Below, piece by piece: positions 1-5,522 of a stretch of DNA of 5,650 nt. Each line of letters opens with the position of its first letter. Positions within the stretch are counted from its first letter, which is position 1. Position numbers and translations under genes: made by a program. The stretch is from positions 1 through 5,650 of the forward strand of contig QIHU01000153.1 of assembly GCA_003231035.1 (NCBI GenBank), in the 5' to 3' direction. Below the pieces are notes generated by a model. The model saw nothing but the letters and a program-made list of their open reading frames with translations, did no database searches and was not told the DNA's origin. This DNA comes from Acidobacteriota bacterium. GTDB lineage: Bacteria > Acidobacteriota > Thermoanaerobaculia > Multivoradales > SZUA-115.

Positions 1-124
1 TCGACGAGTTTCTAGCCGGTCGACTAGAACGCCCTGCGGACGTCGAACCCGTGACGCTTGAGGCCATGGAGTCGGCGATCGCCCGGGGAGCTTCTCGGAT
101 GGGTACCATACGTCCCTCAAGTAG

Positions 125-199
125 CTCGCGAAGGCGATGGTCTACCAGGTACGCTCAGTGAGCAACATCGTGCTCAAAGTTGGACTCGCGGAAAAATGA
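125..199 (+). pseudogene. hicA: 3' remnant of a HicA-type toxin gene
   Basis: This frame reads 24 residues to a TGA at 197-199, including AMVYQVRSVSNIVLKVGL. That resembles the C-terminal end of one HicA subfamily as I remember it (AKAYQV-x-QVRNVILKYGL). HicA is an mRNA interferase with a small dsRBD-like fold and is neutralised by HicB. The TGA overlaps the ATG of the HicB gene as ATGA, the usual toxin-first hicAB layout, which supports the assignment. Reading back, the frame meets a TAG at 122-124 and a TGA at 59-61. No clear RGSHH-type active-site histidine segment appears in any frame, so the toxin is probably broken by a deletion or frameshift plus a nonsense codon. The match rests on a short segment recognised from memory, so certainty is moderate. 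Confidence 0.5.
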
Positions 200-432
200 G
201 GATGAATCAGCCGCGGTACGAAATGATCCTCTACTGGAGCGAAGAGGATGAAGCTTTCATCGCGGAGATACCCGAGCTTTCGGGTTGCGCAGCCGACGGA
301 GCCACCTACGAGGAGGCTGTAGCCAACGCAAGAGTGATCATCGCGGAGTGGCTCGAGACCGCGCGGGAGCTGAATCGGCCAATCCCCGAACCTCGCGTAA
401 GGCTAGGGGTTACCGTGACTGGCGATGCATAG
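196..432 (+). CDS. hicB: HicB-family type II antitoxin (short form)
   Basis: The 78-residue protein has the typical HicB body. A strand-forming start YEMILYWSEEDEAFIAEIPE (8-27) leads into ELSGCAADGATYEEAVANA (27-45), then a helix (VIIAEWLETARELN, 47-60) and the closing RPIPEP (61-66). HicB binds and inhibits the HicA mRNA interferase. This short form has only the partial RNase H-like domain and no added helix-turn-helix or ribbon-helix-helix, so autorepression by this protein alone is doubtful. I chose the ATG at 196 because it overlaps the stop of the hicA remnant as ATGA. The ATG at 202 is the alternative. A reading from TTG at 58 only adds 46 residues unlike HicB, which overlap the toxin remnant in another frame. 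No strong Shine-Dalgarno is present, which fits coupling to the lost toxin gene. The HicB gene looks intact although its partner does not. Confidence 0.85.
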   Translation: MRMNQPRYEMILYWSEEDEAFIAEIPELSGCAADGATYEEAVANARVIIAEWLETARELNRPIPEPRVRLGVTVTGDA

Positions 433-443
433 TCTAACGCTCT

Positions 444-464
444 CTGGCACCAACGTGGCGCCAG
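444..464. terminator. Candidate hairpin between converging genes
   Basis: Arms 444-452 (CTGGCACCA) and 456-464 (TGGCGCCAG) flank a 3-base loop. Read as minus-strand RNA all nine pairs form, one of them G-U. On the plus strand there is one A-C mismatch. The hairpin lies 12 bases after the hicB stop and about 43 bases beyond the helicase stop, where a terminator for the gaj operon is expected. No U-tract follows on either strand, so it is not a classical intrinsic terminator. It could act as a U-less terminator or protect an RNA 3' end. Confidence 0.35.
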
Positions 465-506
465 CCACATCGCGGCCTGTAATTCACCAAGGGGCCGTGC
501 CATCGA

Positions 507-2429
507 TCAAGCAGGTAAGGTCGGACTCTCGATAACTTCATCAGCCTGGAACCACCTTCGTTCGATCACAGTTGTCACCAAAGCCGCTGGCTTGTCAGTG
601 TAGGCGACGATGGCCAAGCTCTCCATTGCGCGGCTGCATGTGACGTAGAACAGCCGACGAGTTTGATCGATACTCGTTTCCTTGCCTTCAGCTTCGTTCT
701 TCCGGTCGGTTGTGCTCAACGTCTTGGCACCGAACAGCTTCTCGTAGCTGAACCGGAACCCGCGAGCAGAACCGTCGTCTAGGATAACCATGACTCTTGG
801 GAATTCCAGCCCCTTGACCCCCTGGTGGGTCGCGAACGGCGACAATTCCTCCTGATAGGAAACATACCCTTCGACTTCTCGGAATGGCCTGGCGAGAGCT
901 GCCTCCAGTGCAGCGGTGACTTCGTTAAGCCTGTCGTCTTTCTCGTTCACGCCCTTCCCCGACTCGGCTGACTCCAACTCGTTTTCGTCGTATTCTTCGG
1001 CAAGAGACTTGAGTTCCTTGGGTATGTAGAACAGTCCGGTGGTCTGGATGCAGGATAGAACCTCGCGAAGGGTAGGGTCATGGCCGTTCTCCCAAAGATT
1101 CATGAGGGTCTGAGTGGCTTGCTCCGCTCGCTGGAGTTGTGCGACTTGCCTGTTCCCTTCGAACTCCAGGGCCTTGGTCTCCAGCAGCGGTGAGTGCCCT
1201 CGAACGACGGACGCGACAGCGAATCGATTACCATCTTTGATCGCTCGCACTAGAGGCAGCACGCGCTTGGTGAAGAGTCGCAGCCATGGCAAGGTTCCGT
1301 CTAGTAATCCGGTCTTGAACTTGTCGATGGCATACAGAGGAATGAAGAACTGCTCGAACCCCATGCGCACGGCGGCCATCCTGTGCTCAAGGATGAGTCC
1401 CTTGTAGTCGCCCCCAGCTCTCCATTGTGGATCTTCGGTAACTTCGGCCATCTTATTGGCGATCGCAAGCTCGGCTTTGGTTCTGTCGGCGACACTACTC
1501 GGGAGTACAAAAAGCCGCACTACGCCTTGGGGTTTGTCACTCCGCCCTTGTTGCTGGTGATCGTCAGCGTCAGCGCGAATCCGGTTGATGAGTTCGATTA
1601 TTCTACTGGGGCAGCGATGGTTCATCCGCTTGGCGGGTCGCTCCCAATCGTCCGGTATTCGGTCGGGGAGGTCCTTGAGTCCGTCGGCATAGATACGCTG
1701 CATCGTGTCACCGAAGAGGCCTAGGCAGAAGCTTGCCGAATGTCTCTTCTGTACGTTCAGCAGCGCTTCCATCAGCTCGTGATTGGTGTCTTGGCTCTCG
1801 TCGATCAACAAGACGGGATACTGGCTCACGAGGACTGATTGAAGCGTAGTCTTCTCCTTCAGGAACTCTGAGGTGATGCTGATCACTTCGGTGTGGTTGA
1901 GAGCATCGCGTTCGTGGTTGTCGCCGATCGGGCTGTAGATGAACTTCTTGATAGTGGGCAAGTCTTTGAGGCGTTGCTTGGATTGGGCGAGCTTGCGGGT
2001 CCTATCTCTTTCCGTCTTGGTCCCCGATCGGCCCTTCTGGAGTTGAGTGTTGAGTTTATTAATCCTGCCCTCCAGAAATGGGCGAAGCCAATCCCTGATG
2101 TCCAGGTCACGGCCCTGAATGAGAGACCAAGCGAAGGAGTGGATCGTGGAAACGCTGACCAGAGGGTCCAGCCTAACCCTATGCCTAATTTCATCACGAG
2201 CCTTCTTGGTATAGGTGATGACGGCGATACGCTGCCCGCGCAATCTTAGGCGGTTGCTCTGGCTTTTTCTGAGGTGGCAAAGAGCTTTCGAAAGCGACCG
2301 TGTCTTCCCCGATCCAGCGCCGGCATACAGAAAGAAACTGGTGGGCGAGTCGAGATCAAGGCAGGAGCGAATTGTCTCGTCTACAGCGTCATCGAAGGAG
2401 TCGTCCACTTGGCCAAGTGCGTTGCTCAT
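507..2429 (-). CDS. gajB: Gabija-type UvrD/Rep-like SF1 helicase (GajB-like)
   Basis: A 640-residue superfamily 1A DNA helicase with the full motif set: Walker A AGAGSGKT (36-43), motif Ia TYTKKARDEI (72-81), a TIHSFAW segment (95-101), Walker B LLIDESQDT (207-215), motif III GDTMQRIY (240-247), motif IV NHRCPSRII (270-278), motif V QGVKGLEF (536-543) and motif VI RRLFYVTCSRA (591-601). UvrD/PcrA-type enzymes translocate 3'-5' on single-stranded DNA. In Gabija, GajB is taken to sense DNA ends or single strands and work with the GajA nuclease. The start ATG overlaps the TGA of the upstream OLD gene (ATGA). The upstream GGTGA is weak, so translational reinitiation is likely. It is longer than the B. 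cereus GajB (about 494 residues, from memory), with much of the excess in the 280-530 stretch between motifs IV and V, including an acidic segment near 479-500. Without its neighbour it would be called a generic UvrD-family helicase; the pairing makes Gabija the best reading. Confidence 0.9.
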   Translation of the reverse strand: MSNALGQVDDSFDDAVDETIRSCLDLDSPTSFFLYAGAGSGKTRSLSKALCHLRKSQSNRLRLRGQRIAVITYTKKARDEIRHRVRLDPLVSVSTIHSFAWSLIQGRDLDIRDWLRPFLEGRINKLNTQLQKGRSGTKTERDRTRKLAQSKQRLKDLPTIKKFIYSPIGDNHERDALNHTEVISITSEFLKEKTTLQSVLVSQYPVLLIDESQDTNHELMEALLNVQKRHSASFCLGLFGDTMQRIYADGLKDLPDRIPDDWERPAKRMNHRCPSRIIELINRIRADADDHQQQGRSDKPQGVVRLFVLPSSVADRTKAELAIANKMAEVTEDPQWRAGGDYKGLILEHRMAAVRMGFEQFFIPLYAIDKFKTGLLDGTLPWLRLFTKRVLPLVRAIKDGNRFAVASVVRGHSPLLETKALEFEGNRQVAQLQRAEQATQTLMNLWENGHDPTLREVLSCIQTTGLFYIPKELKSLAEEYDENELESAESGKGVNEKDDRLNEVTAALEAALARPFREVEGYVSYQEELSPFATHQGVKGLEFPRVMVILDDGSARGFRFSYEKLFGAKTLSTTDRKNEAEGKETSIDQTRRLFYVTCSRAMESLAIVAYTDKPAALVTTVIERRWFQADEVIESPTLPA

Positions 2430-4831
2430 GTGTCACCAACGCTGTTATCGCCTGTTTGTAGAACCTCTCGTTTGCACTCTCTGAGCCGGTCTCCCAGCCA
2501 CTGAAGCCCCTCAGCGATGTAGGTGGGTGCCTTAAGGTATTGCTGTCCGCCCATCGGCTCAGGAGCATTGGAGCCCTGGGCGCTAGGCTTCCCCTCTATG
2601 GTTGTCCCCTGTGATGGGAATCCAAGGTCACTAAGCTGGCCATCGGATGCCAAGAAGAGGACGTCGAGCACGAACTCGGCCTTGTCGCCCTTACAGATCG
2701 CTTTGAACAGTGCCTTACTCAGTTCGTTGGGATGATCCTGGTGGCTTCTAACTGCTTGCTGAACTTTCTTGAGCAGTGATCCGCCGTCCAGGCTCTCGTC
2801 GGAGAAGAAGTCGAGATTGGCGAGAACAAGTGCATCCTCGAAGGTGTAAGGGATGACTTCTGTGCCGGGGCTTGCTTCAAATGGTATGGCGGTCGGATAG
2901 GCAACCCGGGCAGCATACATATGGTCTTCGCGAAGTTGATGTTCCTTGGCCGAACCGGAGGTATCCATCAGGTCGTCGATCTTCGTTAGTTTAGGAATCC
3001 ACTTCTTCAATGTGGGGTTCAAAGTTACTTGGCCTTGATCGCGAGCCGGTCGCGTCTTCGTGGGCTGTTTACCCTGCTCGCCTATCGCAGCGTCTAGGTC
3101 AGAGATCACGAGCGTGGGCAGTCCTAACGCTTCGATCAGGTCTCGAAGGCGGAAAGCGTGGCTTCCTCCAATTTCGAGCAGGGTGACATAGCACTGCGCC
3201 AGATAGCGATTCTCCGCAAGGCGAATGAAATGGGGAACGAGCATGCGCTCAGCAGCTCCTTCCACGAGGATGGCTGCGTCCGCGAAGAAGAGATCACAGT
3301 GGCGCGCTCGGAGGTAGCGGGTCACGAACCTTGCGGTGTTATCACCTTCTCCGAACACTGTGGAGAGGTTGACCACAGCGGAGAACGGGACGGATTGGTG
3401 CTCACTCTTGGGCATGCGCCGAAAGTATCTGAGCGACGAGTAGGCGACCTCATGCGCCACATGACTCGAGTGCGTACTCACTAGTAGCTGTGTGGTGTGC
3501 AGCTTGCTCTCACGGAGGTCATCGTGGTTTCGGAGGATCTCGTGTGCCTTGCGGATGAAGACCTGTTGGACCTGGGCGTGAAGATGCACCTCGGGTTCCT
3601 CGACCAGCACGAGGTGGAGAGGCTCAAGAGTCGCCGCCTCGTCGCCTGAGCCCGTTTTCTTCTTACCTACGCGCATCCATCCGTCGCGGAAACTCATGAG
3701 GAGAAAAACCATCGAGATTAGATTCTGGTATCCAAGGCCGTTGAAGTCTTCGGGAAGCCGCAGAGGTGTGTCGTCTGGGTTAGGCCCGGAAGCCAGTTCG
3801 TACTGGACTGCCGCGTCATGATTGAGTCCGTCCGTTGGCCGGAGCCGTGTGGAGACTGTCAGCTTCGGGTCGGTGATTCCCGGGTAGCCGAGTTTTTGGA
3901 CCTCGGAGAGAGCAGGGTCGAATGAGACCTTCAATCTTGCGTCGAAGATGTTTTGCGCTTTTGCAATGGCTTGCAGTGCTTGCAGGTCTTCGAGTTCTGG
4001 ATTCTCCGTCGGGTCAAGATGTCGGCCAAAGTACCTACGAAGCTGGCGAGATAGGCGTCGGTCGCCTCTTCGCCCTTCGGTTTCTCCAACGTTGCCCTTT
4101 TCGTTCTCTCGCCCGAAGCCTCGCTGCGCGCTGATGTCGTCGATCCGAATCAGGCCGGCGAAGGGGTCGCTCGTCTCACCTACCGCATCGTCTGGCAAGG
4201 TCTGTGGCTGGGCTTGCCCTCTCTCAGGATCCTTGACCTGGTCCGGGTCCAGAAGGTAGGCCCGAATTATGAAGTGCGTGTCTAGCTTCGTTTTTCTTAG
4301 TTTTCGCCTTAGGAAATCCAGCATGTTTACGGGCCAGACTTCGAGTGGTTCAGCGGCGTCTTGCGCCTCGGCCGCCGCGTCAGAGACAGACTTGGCTGCT
4401 TTCGCCGACTCCAAGTAATCCTTGTAAAGGCTTTCAATCTTGTCCGGTTCGAGGCGCAGTCTGACACCGAGCCTCCCTCCAGCCCAATCGAGCGTCGGAA
4501 TGAGCTTGCTCACCCGGTGGAATTCACCATCTTCGACATGCAGCCAGACGTCAAGCGTTGGAAGCAAGCTCACCCACTCCTTCAGGCTGGGTGGTGGATC
4601 TTCCCCTGATTCCCAGCGAACTCCAACATCGTTGATGGCCCGCCAGTGTGATGCTGTGAAATCGTTGGTGCTGAACCCGCCCCGATCCTTCAGGAAGTAA
4701 CGCAGTGCCAGCATCGCGGATGTCTTGCCGCTGTTGTTCGCGCCGACGAAAAGCGAAGTGGTCCTCGCGAGATCGATTCGAACTGCCACCAGTTTGCGGA
4801 AGTTGGATAGTTCTAGAAACTCGATTCTCAT
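2426..4831 (-). CDS. gajA: OLD-family ATPase/TOPRIM endonuclease (GajA-like), large form
   Basis: An 801-residue protein. The N-terminal ABC-type ATPase starts MRIEFLELSNFRKL, typical for OLD and RecF-like proteins. It has Walker A GANNSGKT (30-37), a signature-like stretch NGLGYQNLI (364-372), Walker B with D-loop LVLVEEPEVHLHAQ (407-420) and a switch histidine in VSTHSSH (451-457). A TOPRIM nuclease domain follows: LVEGAAE (522-528, catalytic-type E524), LEIGGSHAF (552-560) and VISDLDA (575-581, acidic pair D578/D580). The C-terminal part carries YTFEDALV (662-669), KGDKAEF (714-720) and YIAEGLQWL (771-779), as in other OLD nucleases. GajA is a DNA nuclease held back by NTPs and released when nucleotides fall during phage replication; that role is inferred here. 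About 370 residues separate Walker A and Walker B, with a charged, probably flexible stretch at roughly 196-262, which makes it much larger than B. cereus GajA (about 578, from memory). I chose ATG 4831 because AGGAG lies 7 bases upstream and the family N-terminus begins there. The frame stays open to a GTG at 5017, but those 62 residues look non-conserved. Confidence 0.9.
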   Translation of the reverse strand: MRIEFLELSNFRKLVAVRIDLARTTSLFVGANNSGKTSAMLALRYFLKDRGGFSTNDFTASHWRAINDVGVRWESGEDPPPSLKEWVSLLPTLDVWLHVEDGEFHRVSKLIPTLDWAGGRLGVRLRLEPDKIESLYKDYLESAKAAKSVSDAAAEAQDAAEPLEVWPVNMLDFLRRKLRKTKLDTHFIIRAYLLDPDQVKDPERGQAQPQTLPDDAVGETSDPFAGLIRIDDISAQRGFGRENEKGNVGETEGRRGDRRLSRQLRRYFGRHLDPTENPELEDLQALQAIAKAQNIFDARLKVSFDPALSEVQKLGYPGITDPKLTVSTRLRPTDGLNHDAAVQYELASGPNPDDTPLRLPEDFNGLGYQNLISMVFLLMSFRDGWMRVGKKKTGSGDEAATLEPLHLVLVEEPEVHLHAQVQQVFIRKAHEILRNHDDLRESKLHTTQLLVSTHSSHVAHEVAYSSLRYFRRMPKSEHQSVPFSAVVNLSTVFGEGDNTARFVTRYLRARHCDLFFADAAILVEGAAERMLVPHFIRLAENRYLAQCYVTLLEIGGSHAFRLRDLIEALGLPTLVISDLDAAIGEQGKQPTKTRPARDQGQVTLNPTLKKWIPKLTKIDDLMDTSGSAKEHQLREDHMYAARVAYPTAIPFEASPGTEVIPYTFEDALVLANLDFFSDESLDGGSLLKKVQQAVRSHQDHPNELSKALFKAICKGDKAEFVLDVLFLASDGQLSDLGFPSQGTTIEGKPSAQGSNAPEPMGGQQYLKAPTYIAEGLQWLGDRLRECKREVLQTGDNSVGDT

Positions 4832-4838
4832 GCTGCGT

Positions 4839-4843
4839 CTCCT
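4839..4843 (-). promoter_or_regulatory. Shine-Dalgarno site of the OLD/gajA gene
   Basis: On the minus strand AGGAG stands 7 bases before the ATG at 4831. This decides the start in favour of 4831 over the in-frame GTG at 5017, which has no comparable site. The upstream end of AGGAG falls within an imperfect inverted repeat (4842-4849 with 4861-4867). Confidence 0.8.
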
Positions 4844-4974
4844 GGGAACGCGGCTGGTTGGTTCCAGTGGCGCCGAGGGCTCGTGCCTCTCTGTTTCATG
4901 GAGCGTATTGTCGGAATGATTGGGTGCATCTATCTGGTGGGCTCGGATGGAACTTGATTCTCTGCCGACGCTTA

Positions 4975-4997
4975 ACAGACTTCGGCCGCCCGTCTGT
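4975..4997. repeat. ACAGAC-N11-GTCTGT inverted repeat, possible operator
   Basis: ACAGAC (4975-4980) and GTCTGT (4992-4997) form a perfect 6-bp inverted repeat around 11 bases. The 17-bp centre-to-centre spacing is larger than one helical turn, so binding by a dimer is possible but not obvious. It lies in the gaj leader, just downstream of the candidate promoter. It could instead form a short RNA hairpin in the 5' leader. No regulator gene is visible that would recognise it except the antitoxins nearby. Confidence 0.3.
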
Positions 4998-5013
4998 CGT
5001 TGAGGAAGGGACG

Positions 5014-5045
5014 CCACAGTCTAATCCAGAGTTACAGTCCACAGT
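5014..5045. repeat. Short direct repeats (CCACAGT / TTACAGT / CCACAGT)
   Basis: CCACAGT occurs at 5014-5020 and 5039-5045. TTACAGT at 5032-5038 directly abuts the second copy, giving a 7-bp tandem. The tandem overlaps the spacer and -10 region of the candidate gaj promoter, a sensible place for a repressor site. The repeats are short, and chance occurrence cannot be excluded. Confidence 0.3.
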
Positions 5046-5060
5046 GGCATGCTCTGTCAA
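5031..5060 (-). promoter_or_regulatory. Candidate promoter of the gaj operon
   Basis: On the minus strand a perfect TTGACA (5060-5055) is followed after 18 bases by TGTAAC (5036-5031). The latter matches the -10 consensus at only 4 of 6 positions and lacks the conserved second A and last T. A start near 5024 would give a 5' leader of about 190 bases before gajA. The -35 box is good and the -10 is poor, so the promoter is tentative or may depend on an activator or another sigma factor. Confidence 0.3.
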
Positions 5061-5086
5061 GGTTTTGCGGCTCAGAAGGAGTTATG

Positions 5087-5184
5087 ATGCGTGGTAGTGG
5101 CCACCCCGAAGAGTCCAGGTGCGAGCGATAGTGGAAAAGTCCGACGCCGCGCGATGGTTTGACGAGCAAGGAGTGGAAGAATGA
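5087..5184 (+). other. Two chained mini-ORFs leading into the Phd antitoxin gene
   Basis: An ATG at 5087, with AAGGAG at 5076-5081, opens a 14-codon frame ending in TAG at 5129-5131. A GTG at 5131 shares its G with that stop and opens a 17-codon frame (ending RWFDEQGVEE). Its TGA (5182-5184) overlaps the antitoxin ATG as ATGA. The chain looks like coupled translation, either a leader arrangement or the tail of a decayed gene. I recognise neither peptide, and frames this short arise easily by chance. Confidence 0.2.
5169..5173 (+). promoter_or_regulatory. Shine-Dalgarno site of the Phd-family antitoxin
   Basis: AGGAG ends 7 bases before the ATG at 5181, a near-ideal site that supports this start and independent translation of the antitoxin. 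Confidence 0.75.
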
Positions 5185-5429
5185 AGAGCATTGCACCGTC
5201 TGAGGCGAAGGATCAGCTTTCCAAGTACCTGCGCGAGGCGGGAAAAGAGGGCGTTGTAATCACTCGACACGGAGAACCCGCGGGAAGGCTCAGCGAGCTT
5301 GACTCCGAGGACGACTGGTTTGACTACCGTCTCGAGAACGACCCCCGATTCCTGCGGCGGATTGAAACCGCGAGGGCGAGTCTACGTGCGGGCCGTGGCG
5401 TTCCTCTGGAAGAGGTCGATGTCTCCTAA
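5181..5429 (+). CDS. Phd/YefM-family type II antitoxin
   Basis: The 82-residue protein has the Phd/YefM layout. The N-terminal DNA-binding fold spans about 1-37 (MKSIAPSEAKDQLSKYL, then GVVITRHGEPAGRL). An acidic linker follows (SEDDWFDYRLENDP, 42-55), and then a basic helical tail (RFLRRIETARASLRAGRG, 56-73) that would wrap around and block a RelE/ParE- or PIN-type toxin. Such antitoxins also repress their own operon as dimers, with the toxin modulating repression. The ATG at 5181 has AGGAG 7 bases upstream. The cognate toxin should start at or overlap the 3' end. Only a 29-codon ORF is found there, and the next recognised gene is another antitoxin, so this appears to be an orphan antitoxin. 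The family call is firm; the partner type is unknown. Confidence 0.88.
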   Translation: MKSIAPSEAKDQLSKYLREAGKEGVVITRHGEPAGRLSELDSEDDWFDYRLENDPRFLRRIETARASLRAGRGVPLEEVDVS

Positions 5430-5508
5430 CTACGCCGAAACCGCCGCGGCACGTAGTCGTAGAAGCCCATCTGGCGGGTTCCGGCGGGTGCGACATCAAC
5501 TCGCTTGA
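5419..5508 (+). pseudogene. Possible truncated toxin gene after the Phd antitoxin
   Basis: An ATG at 5419 overlaps the end of the antitoxin gene by 11 bases in a different frame, with a GGAAGAGG purine stretch just upstream. This is exactly the layout of an antitoxin-toxin pair. The product is only 29 residues, beginning MSPNYAETAAARSRR and ending in TGA at 5506-5508. Its first residues loosely recall the start of RelE/ParE-type toxins (aromatic, then a run of Ala with basic residues), but it ends far short of the usual 85-100 residues. I infer a toxin cut by deletion. The alternative is a chance frame. Confidence 0.35.
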
Positions 5509-5522
5509 GGTAGGCTGTTGAC

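Larger units (their letters stand above)
4832..5180. other. Divergent control region between gaj operon and Phd antitoxin
   Basis: This stretch of about 350 bases holds no convincing gene. The 62-codon open frame continuous with the OLD gene (5017 to 4832, minus) is best read as untranslated leader. Other open frames here are short and do not resemble known proteins. It separates the leftward gaj operon from the rightward TA genes, so it should contain promoters for both. The candidates (leftward promoter, dyad, ACAGT repeats, two mini-ORFs) are listed separately. I see no clear rightward promoter: TATGAT at 5083-5088 has no properly spaced -35 box. Confidence 0.5.

Noticed and set aside
3..161. 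Open frame from the left edge (plus strand, 52 codons, starting DEFLAGRLERPADVEP)
   Set aside because: The first 35 or so codons look plausible as the 3' end of a gene entering the window, but the tail turns Ser/Arg-rich and overlaps the hicA remnant. I recognise no family, so I do not call a gene.
58..195. N-terminal extension of hicB from TTG at 58
   Set aside because: These 46 residues do not resemble HicB, have no ribosome site and overlap the toxin remnant in another frame. The ATGA junction supports a start at 196.
1383..1724. Plus-strand open frames inside the helicase gene (also at 1114-1407 and 1893-2249)
   Set aside because: They lie antisense to a gene with complete helicase motifs and show no recognisable domain.
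2426..4831. Reading the OLD gene as a stand-alone class 1 OLD, RecF/SMC-like repair protein, or PARIS component
   Set aside because: The TOPRIM motifs exclude RecF/SMC. PARIS splits the ATPase and TOPRIM into two proteins. The overlapping UvrD-like helicase gene points to the Gabija (class 2 OLD) arrangement.
5065..5088. TTGCGG ... TATGAT as a rightward promoter for the Phd gene
   Set aside because: The spacer is only 12 bases, too short for a sigma-70 promoter, and the TATGAT overlaps a ribosome-site/ATG arrangement.
4705..5097. 130-codon plus-strand open frame across the gajA start region
   Set aside because: It is antisense to the Walker A region, Cys/Arg/Ser-rich with no domain, and is a shadow of the coding frame.
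5473..5489. Direct repeat GGCGGGT (5473-5479 and 5483-5489)
   Set aside because: It is a seven-base GC-rich repeat in a GC-rich gap, easily due to chance, with no further copies seen.
5290..5499. Minus-strand 69-codon frame opposite the Phd antitoxin
   Set aside because: It is antisense to a well-supported antitoxin gene, with a composition typical of a shadow frame.
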